From CAUVKI01 sp963552605 (lineage in GTDB: Bacteria > Bacillota > Clostridia > Tissierellales > Peptoniphilaceae): DNA of 64,000 nt. How positions within the stretch are numbered: the first letter of the stretch is position 1; each line of letters opens with the position of its first letter. The stretch is from NCBI GenBank assembly GCA_963552605.1, contig CAUVKI010000005.1:16210-80209 (forward strand). Direction: 5' to 3'. The notes under the pieces are model-generated. The model saw only the letters and a program-made list of their open reading frames with translations, was not told the DNA's origin and ran no database searches. A program made the position numbers and the translations under genes. This document shows, in pieces, positions 25,384 through 34,200 of this stretch.

Positions 25384-27512
25384 AGAGGAGATACATCTTA
25401 GTCTGTGTGCTTTTGGTTTTCTTAATATCATTTTTAAGTTATGCGGGTGCGTCGGATAAGATAAAAATAAAAATAAACGGCAAGTCTCACACGGTATCCA
25501 CGGTTCCCGTTATGGTCGATAATAAGGAACTTCCCTCATTAGTGCCTTCCGTTTTGCTCTCAAACAGAACCTTAGTACCCTTGAGAGCGCTATCCGAATA
25601 TTATAATCTCAAGGTGGGTTGGAATAACGATACGCAGGAAGTAACTCTTTCAGACTCCAACTCAAAAATAGTATTGCAAATAAACTCTAAAAAAGTAACC
25701 GTTAACGGTGCCGCACAAACTCTTGATGAAAATGCAAAACCGAGGCTTGTTATCTTTCCGGACAAAGATGCAAGGACAATGGTTCCCTTGAGATTTATCT
25801 CCGAGGTTTTAAAGTATGATGTAAGTTGGGACGAAAAAAATCTTTCGGCAAGCGTAAATAGAATTTCCAAATCGGAGGAATCTGAAAATCAGGAAAATAA
25901 AACTCCTCCCCAAGCTTTAAATGAAATCTTAAGCATATACTATTCCGAAGAGGCGGTGGGAAATGAGTTGCTTGTTCTCAAAGCCGCAAAGGAAATTAAG
26001 TTCACCGAAACTTTCGAAAAAGATTCAGGGCTTCTTAAGATAACTCTTAGCGATACGAGAGACGGAGTATATCCTAAAGATTACCTCTCAGAGATACAAG
26101 CCTCTCAAACCTCAAATATAGGTTCGGTGGAACTTAGACATATGAAAGAAAATTCCTCCGAGCTTACATTTACAATGAAGATAAAAAATGGAACTCCCTA
26201 TCAACTTAAACCTAAAGGCTCGGTGCTTGCCATTCATGTGGGATCGGAAGCGGCGGTAAAGCCGGAAGTCCACGAGGGGGGAACGGTCGTAGTGACCGGA
26301 GTGAGCGAATTTGAGGGAGGAGGTTTTTTAATAAAGGGTGCGGGAAAGGCAAAATATAATCTATTAAAGCTTGACAACCCGACCCGAATAGTTGCGGACA
26401 TAAAGGACGCTTATTTTAACAGTCTTAATCAAAAGACCTACCCTTATGTTCAAGGAGATATATCCCAAGTCAGGATATCTCAGTTTACGCCCGAGGGAGG
26501 AAGCGAAGCGGAAAAAATTGTAAGGGTGGTGCTTGATGTCAAAGAAGGAGCAAATCCGGATTTTGAGGTAATTCAAAAAGGGGCTGATTTGCTTTTGGCT
26601 CCCAAAAATTCTCTGCTCTCAATCATAAGAACCGAATTTAAAGGCAACTCTCTCACTCTTACGCTAAATTTCCCGAAAGAAATTTCTTATACTACTGAAT
26701 ATAATTCCGAGCAAAAACTCTTTACAATTCATCTTCCGAAAGACGCTTTGGATATTCCCAATGGAAGCGTGGAAATGACGGGGCTTATAAAAAATGTCGC
26801 ATTGGAGGACGGAATTGATGAAAAGGTTATGACATTGAAATTTGAAAAAGAGGTTCAATTAAAAGTGCTTTCTCCTCCAATATCTTCACAACTTGTGCTT
26901 GAGGCGGAAAGACTTTTTACGGGCAATGCCTCAGATTTCCTTGTCTGGATTGATCCGGGACATGGCGGAAAAGATCCCGGCTGCCGAGGCTATAAGACAG
27001 GTACGTTGGAAAAAAATGTGACGCTTCCCGTGGGGCTTAAAGTCAGAGAGATTTTACAGGGAATGGGTTATAGGGTGATGATGACCAGAGAGGGTGATAC
27101 TCATATCGAATTATTCCAACGACCGGAGCTTGCCAATTCCGCAGGTGCGGATGTGTTCGTAAGCATTCACGCAAACAGCATTGACGGGAATAAACATAAT
27201 ATAAACGGAATAGAGGCCTTTTATTATAAACCGAATGAAGAAGCAATCGGCAGAGCAAATCAAAAACATCTTATGCAATATATTTACGAAGAGGCGGCAA
27301 AGCGCACCGGTTTAAAGAAAAGACTCTCCTCCGCCACCAGACCCTATGTTGTAATAAAATACACCAAGATGCCCGCAATGCTCATTGAGCTTGGGTATAT
27401 GACCAATGTGGAAGACGAAAAAAGACTGGTTACTCCCCAAATACAGGAGAAGTTTGCCGAAGCGATTGCCTACGGAATCGACAGATATCTCAAAGAATTC
27501 GGGAGGAAGTAG
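25380..27512 (+). CDS. Secreted N-acetylmuramoyl-L-alanine amidase with copper-amine-oxidase-N-like and AMIN-type domains
   Basis: A predicted peptidoglycan hydrolase acting outside the membrane. It has 710 aa with an N-terminal signal peptide (about residues 1-25). Two copper-amine-oxidase-N-like repeats follow (NRTLVPLRALSEYYNLKVGW and TMVPLRFISEVL, about 60-160), then one or two AMIN-like beta domains (about 290-510) that usually bind the wall. The C-terminal Amidase_3 domain has zinc and catalytic residues His528 (DPGHGG), Glu544, His597 (SIHAN) and Glu670 (IELGY). It overlaps gatB by 4 nt, an unexpected partner for tRNA amidation genes, and is followed immediately by rdgB. Confidence 0.92.
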   Translation: MKRRYILVCVLLVFLISFLSYAGASDKIKIKINGKSHTVSTVPVMVDNKELPSLVPSVLLSNRTLVPLRALSEYYNLKVGWNNDTQEVTLSDSNSKIVLQINSKKVTVNGAAQTLDENAKPRLVIFPDKDARTMVPLRFISEVLKYDVSWDEKNLSASVNRISKSEESENQENKTPPQALNEILSIYYSEEAVGNELLVLKAAKEIKFTETFEKDSGLLKITLSDTRDGVYPKDYLSEIQASQTSNIGSVELRHMKENSSELTFTMKIKNGTPYQLKPKGSVLAIHVGSEAAVKPEVHEGGTVVVTGVSEFEGGGFLIKGAGKAKYNLLKLDNPTRIVADIKDAYFNSLNQKTYPYVQGDISQVRISQFTPEGGSEAEKIVRVVLDVKEGANPDFEVIQKGADLLLAPKNSLLSIIRTEFKGNSLTLTLNFPKEISYTTEYNSEQKLFTIHLPKDALDIPNGSVEMTGLIKNVALEDGIDEKVMTLKFEKEVQLKVLSPPISSQLVLEAERLFTGNASDFLVWIDPGHGGKDPGCRGYKTGTLEKNVTLPVGLKVREILQGMGYRVMMTREGDTHIELFQRPELANSAGADVFVSIHANSIDGNKHNINGIEAFYYKPNEEAIGRANQKHLMQYIYEEAAKRTGLKKRLSSATRPYVVIKYTKMPAMLIELGYMTNVEDEKRLVTPQIQEKFAEAIAYGIDRYLKEFGRK

Positions 27513-28112
27513 ATGAGCTTAATTCTTGCAACGGGCAACAAAGATAAGGTCAGAGAGATAAAGAGAATTTTGGGTGAAAAAGTCGAAGTGAAAACAAAGC
27601 TTGAACTGGGAATTGATTTTGAGCCGGAAGAGAATGGAGATACTTTGGAAAAAAATGCGCTCATAAAAGCCGAAAGTCTCTTATCGGAACTCAATAAAAG
27701 AGGACTTATCAAAGAAGACATATATGTTCTTTCGGAGGACTCGGGGATTTTTGTGAGAGCCTTGAATTGGGCACCGGGGATTCATTCAAGAAGATTTGCA
27801 GGAGAGGGAGCTTCAGATGAAGAAAATAATTCTCTCCTCATAAAATCCCTAAGAGAAAAGAAAGACACCTGTGCGGAATATCGCAGTGTGATTTGCTTAA
27901 TTGATGCTTTGGGAAGTGTAAAATATTTCAAAGGAAGGTGCAGGGGAAATATAACGTTTGAAAAAAGAGGTTCAAACGGATTTGGATACGACCCCTATTT
28001 TATCCCCGAGGGTTTTGATAAAACCTTCGGAGAGCTTTCGGACGAAATCAAAAATAAAATCAGCCATAGAGCTTTGGCTATGAAGGATTTGAAAATTTTT
28101 TTCAAAGTATGA
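27513..28112 (+). CDS. rdgB: XTP/dITP pyrophosphatase (RdgB/HAM1)
   Basis: A cytoplasmic house-cleaning enzyme that hydrolyses dITP, XTP and related purine nucleotides to monophosphates and PPi. It has 199 aa, the normal length. The N-terminal ATGNKDKVREIKRIL, the catalytic SEDSG block (Asp), GFGYDPYF and the SHRALA C-terminal motif are all present. Its ATG follows GGAGG at the end of the amidase gene with no gap between stop and start. It ends the pcrA-ligA-gatCAB-amidase-rdgB run and is followed by a strong terminator. Confidence 0.95.
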   Translation: MSLILATGNKDKVREIKRILGEKVEVKTKLELGIDFEPEENGDTLEKNALIKAESLLSELNKRGLIKEDIYVLSEDSGIFVRALNWAPGIHSRRFAGEGASDEENNSLLIKSLREKKDTCAEYRSVICLIDALGSVKYFKGRCRGNITFEKRGSNGFGYDPYFIPEGFDKTFGELSDEIKNKISHRALAMKDLKIFFKV

Positions 28113-28153
28113 CAAAATATATTGCGCTTATCGGGCGAAGGAATAAAACAAAG

Positions 28154-28180
28154 AAGAGCCGAATATACGGCTCTTTTTTT
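28154..28180 (+). terminator. Intrinsic terminator after rdgB
   Basis: A perfect 8-bp stem, AAGAGCCG (28154-28161) with CGGCTCTT (28168-28175), loop AATATA, then seven T. Confidence 0.92.
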
Positions 28181-28265
28181 GTTTTTCAAATTCTTTGCGT
28201 CTCGCTGCAAATTTTAAAATGTTTGTATGGCATATGGTGATTTTTAAACTCGTCTTATATTTCCG

Positions 28266-28295
28266 ACTCAATTGCATTATGGTTGAGTTTTTTTT
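28266..28295 (+). terminator. Orphan intrinsic terminator
   Basis: ACTCAA (28266-28271) pairs with TTGAGT (28283-28288) across an 11-nt loop, followed by eight T. No gene lies between it and the rdgB terminator, so it is either a backup terminator or the 3' end of a short untranslated RNA. Confidence 0.6.
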
Positions 28296-28404
28296 AAATT
28301 TGTAATCACTATCAATTACCGCTACGATTTTACTTAAAATTTTAATGTAGGTGTGAATAAAAAAAATTGATTTTGTATTAGGTGTTTATTTTTCATTTGC
28401 AGTG

Positions 28405-28413
28405 TGATAGAAT
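28405..28413 (+). promoter_or_regulatory. Extended -10 promoter for the S8 protease gene
   Basis: GTG-TGA-TAGAAT: TG at 28405-28406 and TAGAAT at 28408-28413, about 30 bp before the start codon. The -35 match is weak. Confidence 0.6.
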
Positions 28414-28443
28414 TTGCTTCAAATAAATAAAGGAGGTTTGTTT

Positions 28444-31400
28444 ATGAGAAGAAACAAAATCATTTCTTTGGCGTTGGCAATCGTTCTTGTATTGCTTTCG
28501 TTTCCGATTAGTTCTCCGGTTTTGGGAGCCGGTGCGGAAACTTCCAGAGAAAAAGCCGTCAAGGCTGTGAAAGAAAGAGTGGATAATTCTCAAAGCACCG
28601 TAAAAAAACCGGTCTTTGGAAATTCCGAAACCTTAAGAGTGATAGTCGAGCTTGAGGATGAGCCGGCTATCTTAGCCGGAGAAGCTGCGGCTGAAAAGAT
28701 CGCTGCAAGCGAAGCTTCGGTGAAGCAAAAAATGAGAGAACTCGGTATTCCGTTTAATGAACTTTTTTCAATGGATACCCTTGTTTCAGCATTTTCGATT
28801 GAAGTAAAAAGACAATACTTAACAGAAATTTCAAAAATTCCGGGAGTAAAGAGAGTTCATGAAGCTCAAAGATATCTTCCTCCCGATGTTAAGCCTACAA
28901 AGGGTGGAAATCCTCCTGATCACAAAGGGGCAACTCCCGAACTCTATGCTTCTGTAGACATTATCGGAGCACAAAAAGTTTGGAATGAAACCGGCTATAG
29001 GGGAGAGGGAACTCTTGTAGGCATCTTGGACACCGGATTTGATATTAACCACAACGCTTTCTCATTAGATGAGGGAGTGGAAGTGAAATATACCGAAGCC
29101 GAGATGAATGCTCTGATAAGAGAGAAAGGTTTACCCGGAAAGTATGTTTCAAGCAAAGTACCCTATGTTTTCAACTATCAGGATATGACTGCAGATTCGC
29201 TGCTGGATTCATACGGTTCAAGACACGGACTGCATGTTGCGGGAATTATCGGAGCCAACGCCAAAGAGGGTAAAGGAGAAATCCCTCCTATCAGGGGTGT
29301 TGCTCCTCATGCTCAGCTTGCAATCCTTAAAGTTTTTTCGCAAGATGTCACTATGGTCTCCACTCCTACTGATGCACAGGTCAGAGCCATAGAGGACGCA
29401 ATTAAACTTGGTTGCGACTCCATAAATATGTCTCTAGGTTCAAGAGCCGGATTTGTTGAAGGAGATGACTCTCTTATAAATGTGGCTTTCAGAAACGCAA
29501 GGGCTGCGGGTGTGTTTGTTGCGGTATCTCAAGGTAATAATGCAACTCCTTATGAGGGACGAAGAGAATACGGCTTGCTTTATGCAAAAAAAGAAAATCC
29601 CGATTTGTCAAATTCGAGTTCTCCGGCTCTTTCAAGTTGGGCAAGCGCTGTGGCGTCCACCGAGAATACGAGTATGGTAACGAATGTTGCAAAAGCTTCA
29701 TTTTCCGGAGGGGTCAGAAATATAGGCTACCTGCTCGGAAGCTCAACAACTCCGTTCTCCCTTGAGATAAAAGCGGGAGAGCTTGTAGAGTGCGGGAACG
29801 GTTCGCCTGAAAGCTTTGAAGGCAAAGATTTAAAGGGAAAAGTAGCTCTAATCAAAAGGGGTGGCGCAACTTTCTCGAATATGGGACTTACAGCTCATAA
29901 AATGGGTGCAAAGGGTGCGATCCTCTATAATAATCAACCCGGAACTATTTTAATGGGTTCGGATGCAGTGCCTAAGGAATTTCCCTTCTGCTCAATCACT
30001 GCAGAAAACGGAAAGTTTTTGCTTGAACATATCAACGATGTGAAAGTTGTGTTTGAAGCGAATAAAGAAGGAATCGACAAGAATGCGAACTCAATGAAGA
30101 TGTCGGGATTTTCATCTTGGGGTCCTGCTCCCGATTTGAGAATTAAGCCGGAGATTTCCGCTCCCGGAGGAGTAATTTACTCAGCAGATGAAGGTAATCT
30201 CTATCAGACGATGAGCGGAACATCTATGGCATCTCCTCATATTGCAGGAGTTGCAGCCATAATTTCGCAGTTCGTAAACGATGAAAAGTCCGTCTTCCAT
30301 ACGCCCGCACTCAAGAGCGGAGCAAGCAAGGAAGAATTTGTAAGACTTATAATGATGAACACGGCAGTTCCTCAAAAAGAGCCTCAAGCAACTTACTACA
30401 ATGTAAGACGACAAGGCGCAGGGCTTGTGTCTTTGAGCAATGCCGTAAAGAATGAAGTTTTAATCAGAGCAACCGGCGGAGCTGACACCACAAAAGATGA
30501 AAAGGTTGAGTTTAAGTCAACTTCCGAGAAAAAACTCACGGCAAATTTGGAAATCACGAATTATTCAAATGAAGTTAAGAGTTTTAGAGGAAACCTTATC
30601 GTTTTGAAAGATAAGCTTGCAGACAGCGAACTTTACACTGATTCAAAGATAATCACCGAAAAGTCGGAAGATATGAATTTTGAGTCCGGTTTTGTTAATC
30701 AAACGGTTGTAATCCCTGCAGGAGAAACTGTTACAGTTCAAGTCCCGATTGATTTTTCAAAAGATGAAATTGGGGAGAATGCTTTTGTTGAAGGGTTTAT
30801 AAGATTGATTGCAACTTCTTCGGAAGATTCGGATCTCACAGTGCCTTTCCTTGCTTTCTACGGAAATTGGAATACACCGAGAATTTTTGACAAGTTCCCT
30901 CATGAACTTGCAAAAGATGAGACCCCTCAAAACATTGATTATAATGTGTGGGAAGGTGAGGCACAGGTCAGGAATCCCGAAAATAAGTCTTTGAAAGTAT
31001 TTGAAAAAGACAAAAAGAAATACTATGTGTGGAATCCGGACCTTTGCAAGGCTAAGAACGGTAAGATTACTCTTAAAATTGATTTTGTTGTCATGAGAAA
31101 TGCTGAAGATGTAAAGATAGAGGAGCTTGATTCTGAAGGCAACTTTAAGTCGATGTTCTATAGCAGTGATGGAGAGCGAAAAGCTTATCCGGGTGCTTCG
31201 ATGCGTAACGCGACATTTGCAAGAAATTCTCTGGCTTATGCGAAAGATGGAGAAGTTTCTAGGTTAAGACTTTCGGCTAAGCTTAACGACCCTTCGATTT
31301 CAGAAAGGCAAACGGTTGAATTGCCGCTGCTTAGTGATCAACAAAATCCGATTATAGAAAACTTTAAGCTTATCGAAGAAAACGGAAAGAAGCTTGTGGA

Positions 31401-32838
31401 GTTTAAACTTTCCGATTCAACTTTAGTTGACAGGTTTGGACTTCAAGCTGTAAACAGCGACGGTTCTCTCGGAAAGGAAGTTGAAGTCTCACAAAGTGAT
31501 GGAAAATATTCACTTACAGACTGGGAGTATGATGACAATAAGGAGCGTCATAGCAAGTATTTCGATCTTATCGGAGAAGAATCGAATAAGAGCATTGAAG
31601 CTTATAAGAACGGCTCGACAGTAAAAGTTGATATCACAAAATTTGCAAAATCAAAAGAAGTTATGCTTTATGTTTCCGATTTGGCAGGAAACTTCTCATC
31701 GAAGTTCTTGGAAGTAAATGGAGAGGAATCAAGCTATGCTATAACAAATTCCAAAGATTCCAATGCGGATTTGGAAGTTGTTGTGAATACCAAAAAAGGC
31801 AAAGAGGACAAGAAGGATAACGATAAGTTCATTATCAAGCCCGGAGAGAGGAAAGATGTGGTTGTCGGTTCGGGCGGAAGTATTTCGGCTCTCGGAAAAG
31901 GCGGAAGTTTGTTTAAGCTTGAAACCTTTATGGTTGGGGGCAAGGATTTTAGGAAAAAAGCCTCTGCGATATCTCCTAAAAAAGGTGAACCTCAAAAATT
32001 CTCTGTAAATATCTCTGATTTCAGTGAATTGGAGAAAGGAGAGGTGTTGGTGAAACTTGAAGAACTGAAAGTTGAACCTCAAAAACCTCACGAGTATCCG
32101 AAAGTCGAGGACAGAAAATATCCCATAGTTGCTATGGATAAACCCTATCACTATTGGTATATTTCGGAGAATGATCCCGAGACAAATCCTCAAAAAGATC
32201 CTGAAATTGTAAATGGTATGTTGCAATTCAGAGGAAATGTGCTCTATACCACTCCTGAAGAGCTTGACAGGGTGGAGCTTGTATTCCAAAATCCCATTAC
32301 AAGAGAGCCTGCATCTCCCGTTTATACGGTTGAGAAATCGGCTATAAAGGAAAAGCATTTCAAAAAGAGGGCTCATGCAGGCGTGATTTATGACGCTATG
32401 TCCTTGTTCTTTGAGGGAGAAATGCCTATGCCTAAAGACGGACGCAATTACTACACCCTTACTGTAAGTGCCGTGAATAAGGATGGGAGAAGAGGGGAGA
32501 TAGGGCTTTCAATCCACATAGATAAGAAAGCACCTGATTTCAATGTCAAGATGGCTCCCAGAGAGCTGAATTCAAGATCTGTTTCATTCAACTATACCTT
32601 AGCTGACGACAGCATGATAAATGAGATTTCAGTGCAGATTTTGGGAAGCGGAGAGCAAATATTCTATAAGCAGTTATCTCTTGAAGACAAGGTTTTTGAA
32701 AACGGGCACACCGTGTATAAAGGCTCTTTCTCTTACGATAACTTGCCCAAGGGAGTGACTTTCCTGCAATTTGTCGTTTCGGAAGCGGGGACATCTCGCA
32801 AAATCAATAGAACGATCGGCGTTTACAGAATGCCGTAG
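28444..32838 (+). CDS. Large secreted subtilisin-family (S8) serine protease with PA and Ig-like domains
   Basis: An extracellular endopeptidase of 1464 aa, similar in layout to lactocepin/C5a-peptidase enzymes. The ATG at 28444 follows AGGAGG (28432-28437). Order: signal peptide (about 1-29), propeptide with an I9-like segment (VIVELEDEPAI), then the S8 core with Asp196 (ILDTGFD), His261 (HGLHVAG, instead of the usual HGTHVAG), oxyanion Asn365 and Ser594 (GTSMASPH). A PA domain (about 450-540) is inserted in the core. Beta-rich Fn3/Ig-like domains fill 680-1464. No LPXTG, SLH or transmembrane tail is seen, so it is probably released or held non-covalently. The neighbouring secreted Ig-like protein starts 7 nt after its stop. 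Confidence 0.92.
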   Translation: MRRNKIISLALAIVLVLLSFPISSPVLGAGAETSREKAVKAVKERVDNSQSTVKKPVFGNSETLRVIVELEDEPAILAGEAAAEKIAASEASVKQKMRELGIPFNELFSMDTLVSAFSIEVKRQYLTEISKIPGVKRVHEAQRYLPPDVKPTKGGNPPDHKGATPELYASVDIIGAQKVWNETGYRGEGTLVGILDTGFDINHNAFSLDEGVEVKYTEAEMNALIREKGLPGKYVSSKVPYVFNYQDMTADSLLDSYGSRHGLHVAGIIGANAKEGKGEIPPIRGVAPHAQLAILKVFSQDVTMVSTPTDAQVRAIEDAIKLGCDSINMSLGSRAGFVEGDDSLINVAFRNARAAGVFVAVSQGNNATPYEGRREYGLLYAKKENPDLSNSSSPALSSWASAVASTENTSMVTNVAKASFSGGVRNIGYLLGSSTTPFSLEIKAGELVECGNGSPESFEGKDLKGKVALIKRGGATFSNMGLTAHKMGAKGAILYNNQPGTILMGSDAVPKEFPFCSITAENGKFLLEHINDVKVVFEANKEGIDKNANSMKMSGFSSWGPAPDLRIKPEISAPGGVIYSADEGNLYQTMSGTSMASPHIAGVAAIISQFVNDEKSVFHTPALKSGASKEEFVRLIMMNTAVPQKEPQATYYNVRRQGAGLVSLSNAVKNEVLIRATGGADTTKDEKVEFKSTSEKKLTANLEITNYSNEVKSFRGNLIVLKDKLADSELYTDSKIITEKSEDMNFESGFVNQTVVIPAGETVTVQVPIDFSKDEIGENAFVEGFIRLIATSSEDSDLTVPFLAFYGNWNTPRIFDKFPHELAKDETPQNIDYNVWEGEAQVRNPENKSLKVFEKDKKKYYVWNPDLCKAKNGKITLKIDFVVMRNAEDVKIEELDSEGNFKSMFYSSDGERKAYPGASMRNATFARNSLAYAKDGEVSRLRLSAKLNDPSISERQTVELPLLSDQQNPIIENFKLIEENGKKLVEFKLSDSTLVDRFGLQAVNSDGSLGKEVEVSQSDGKYSLTDWEYDDNKERHSKYFDLIGEESNKSIEAYKNGSTVKVDITKFAKSKEVMLYVSDLAGNFSSKFLEVNGEESSYAITNSKDSNADLEVVVNTKKGKEDKKDNDKFIIKPGERKDVVVGSGGSISALGKGGSLFKLETFMVGGKDFRKKASAISPKKGEPQKFSVNISDFSELEKGEVLVKLEELKVEPQKPHEYPKVEDRKYPIVAMDKPYHYWYISENDPETNPQKDPEIVNGMLQFRGNVLYTTPEELDRVELVFQNPITREPASPVYTVEKSAIKEKHFKKRAHAGVIYDAMSLFFEGEMPMPKDGRNYYTLTVSAVNKDGRRGEIGLSIHIDKKAPDFNVKMAPRELNSRSVSFNYTLADDSMINEISVQILGSGEQIFYKQLSLEDKVFENGHTVYKGSFSYDNLPKGVTFLQFVVSEAGTSRKINRTIGVYRMP

Positions 32839-32847
32839 GAGGTTATG

Positions 32848-34053
32848 ATGAAAAAAATACTTTTTCTATTATCAGCGCTGATGCTTTTGCTCTCCTTTAA
32901 AGGAGTATCGGAAGCATATTCGGGCTTTGATTACACCTTGCCCACTGAAGAAAGTGCTGCAAAATCTTCTCTTAGAGAAGTGATGGCAATTCTTCAAAGT
33001 AAGATTTCCGTCCTTCCTAAAGACTCCACTCTCTACCGAAGCATAAGCAACGCTTTGGTGGGAGCAAAAAAGGTTTTGAATGATAAAAATTCTACCGAAG
33101 CCGATTTTATAAATGAAAAGGCTAAGCTTGAGAAATTCTTTGAGTCTAACGGAGGTGTGGCAAATTTCTATTTCGGTTCGGAGTTTATGCCCTTTGAGGG
33201 AAAAGAAGTAAGACGCCAAAAAATAGTTTACACTGAAGAACTTTTGAGAAAAATGGTTCAGCTTATCGGAGTGGACGGAACCAACTTAAGCGACAGAATT
33301 GTAATGACGGTTGACCCCGGCTTGAAACTTGGCGAAGAACCGAAAAAAGACTTTTTTGTGACTTACAGCGACCCCTTGGGCGGCAATCAGACAATGCTCT
33401 TTTTCAAAGAAAAAGATATGACCAAGCCCGTCATTCAAACTCCCGGAGCTTTGGATATTAAGGACGGCACGGTTCTTACGATGGATTTGCTGATTGAAAA
33501 AGGTGTGAAAGCTTATGACACCAAGGACGGGGACTTAACCTCAAAAATTCGTGCCATCATTGACGGAATGGAACTTCCCTACAAGGTTACAAAAGGGAAC
33601 TACAAGCTTTCGTTGGTAGTTTCCGATGAGAATGGAAATGAAACGGTTGAATATGTTGATATCCATGTATATGAGGACTTTAATAATAGCGAATTGAGTT
33701 TGCTGCTCTTTAACGACAAAAACGGAAAAGAGGCTTATTCTTCATCAATAGTAGACGAAAAAGCCGTTCCTCAAATCGTTATCGGAAAATCGGAGTTAAG
33801 CAAAGCGCTTCCCAAATTCGCTCAGGTTCTCTATAAAAATACCGGAGAATTGATGACCAAGAAAGATTCTAAAGGTAAGGAATGGGTTGTTGACATAGAA
33901 TGGAGACTTGACGGAACTGTGGTGAGCGACCTTTCATCCTACACTAGTGGGAAAAAATTGGTTGCTATTGTGAAGTCTAAAGTTGAGACTGCGACCGATC
34001 CCAAAATTTCCTTTGAGTTCATAGAAGTAGAAGTCGGGGTCGTTTTGCACTAA
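32848..34053 (+). CDS. Secreted protein with Ig-like (DUF5011-type) domain, function unknown
   Basis: A 401-aa exported protein. Of two adjacent ATGs (32845 and 32848), the second has better spacing from AGGAGG (32837-32842), which overlaps the protease stop. The signal peptide runs from MKKILFLLSALMLLL to about EAY. An N-terminal helical segment (about 35-95) resembles FIVAR-like bundles. The middle is beta-rich, and KAYDTKDGDLTSKI... ending in a SDENGN block (about 205-280) is a DUF5011/HYR-like Ig domain. A further beta domain ends the protein. It is co-transcribed with the S8 protease, so it may be a substrate, chaperone or surface partner; that is inference. A terminator follows. Confidence 0.75.
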   Translation: MKKILFLLSALMLLLSFKGVSEAYSGFDYTLPTEESAAKSSLREVMAILQSKISVLPKDSTLYRSISNALVGAKKVLNDKNSTEADFINEKAKLEKFFESNGGVANFYFGSEFMPFEGKEVRRQKIVYTEELLRKMVQLIGVDGTNLSDRIVMTVDPGLKLGEEPKKDFFVTYSDPLGGNQTMLFFKEKDMTKPVIQTPGALDIKDGTVLTMDLLIEKGVKAYDTKDGDLTSKIRAIIDGMELPYKVTKGNYKLSLVVSDENGNETVEYVDIHVYEDFNNSELSLLLFNDKNGKEAYSSSIVDEKAVPQIVIGKSELSKALPKFAQVLYKNTGELMTKKDSKGKEWVVDIEWRLDGTVVSDLSSYTSGKKLVAIVKSKVETATDPKISFEFIEVEVGVVLH

Positions 34054-34058
34054 GAGAG

Positions 34059-34085
34059 AGGGCTGCTTAAAGCAGTCCTTTTTTT
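34059..34085 (+). terminator. Intrinsic terminator after the protease/Ig operon
   Basis: AGGGCTGC (34059-34066) pairs with GCAGTCCT (34072-34079) with one wobble, loop TTAAA, then a T run. Confidence 0.88.
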
Positions 34086-34170
34086 ATACGCTCACACCCT
34101 AGAAATAAGTTTCAAACAAACCTATTCGTAATGGAAAATATCCTAATCTTAATCCGCTTTTTTTGTATTG

Positions 34171-34179
34171 TGTTATAAT
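34171..34179 (+). promoter_or_regulatory. Extended -10 promoter for purL
   Basis: TG-T-TATAAT (TATAAT 34174-34179) lies only about 21 bp before the GTG start, giving a predicted leader of about 15 nt. No purine riboswitch or PurBox is seen. Confidence 0.6.
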
Positions 34180-34200
34180 GTGAAAAAAGGAGGGATTGTT

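Larger units (their letters stand above)
28113..28443. other. Intergenic region with two terminators and the protease promoter
   Basis: No coding frame is supported. It holds the rdgB terminator (28154-28180), a second orphan terminator-like hairpin (28266-28295), a T/A-rich stretch, and the extended -10 promoter and ribosome site of the following protease gene. Confidence 0.7.

Noticed and set aside
31729..32376. Long antisense frame (215 codons) inside the S8 protease gene
   Set aside because: No ribosome site or family similarity; it is the mirror of a strongly coding plus-strand gene.
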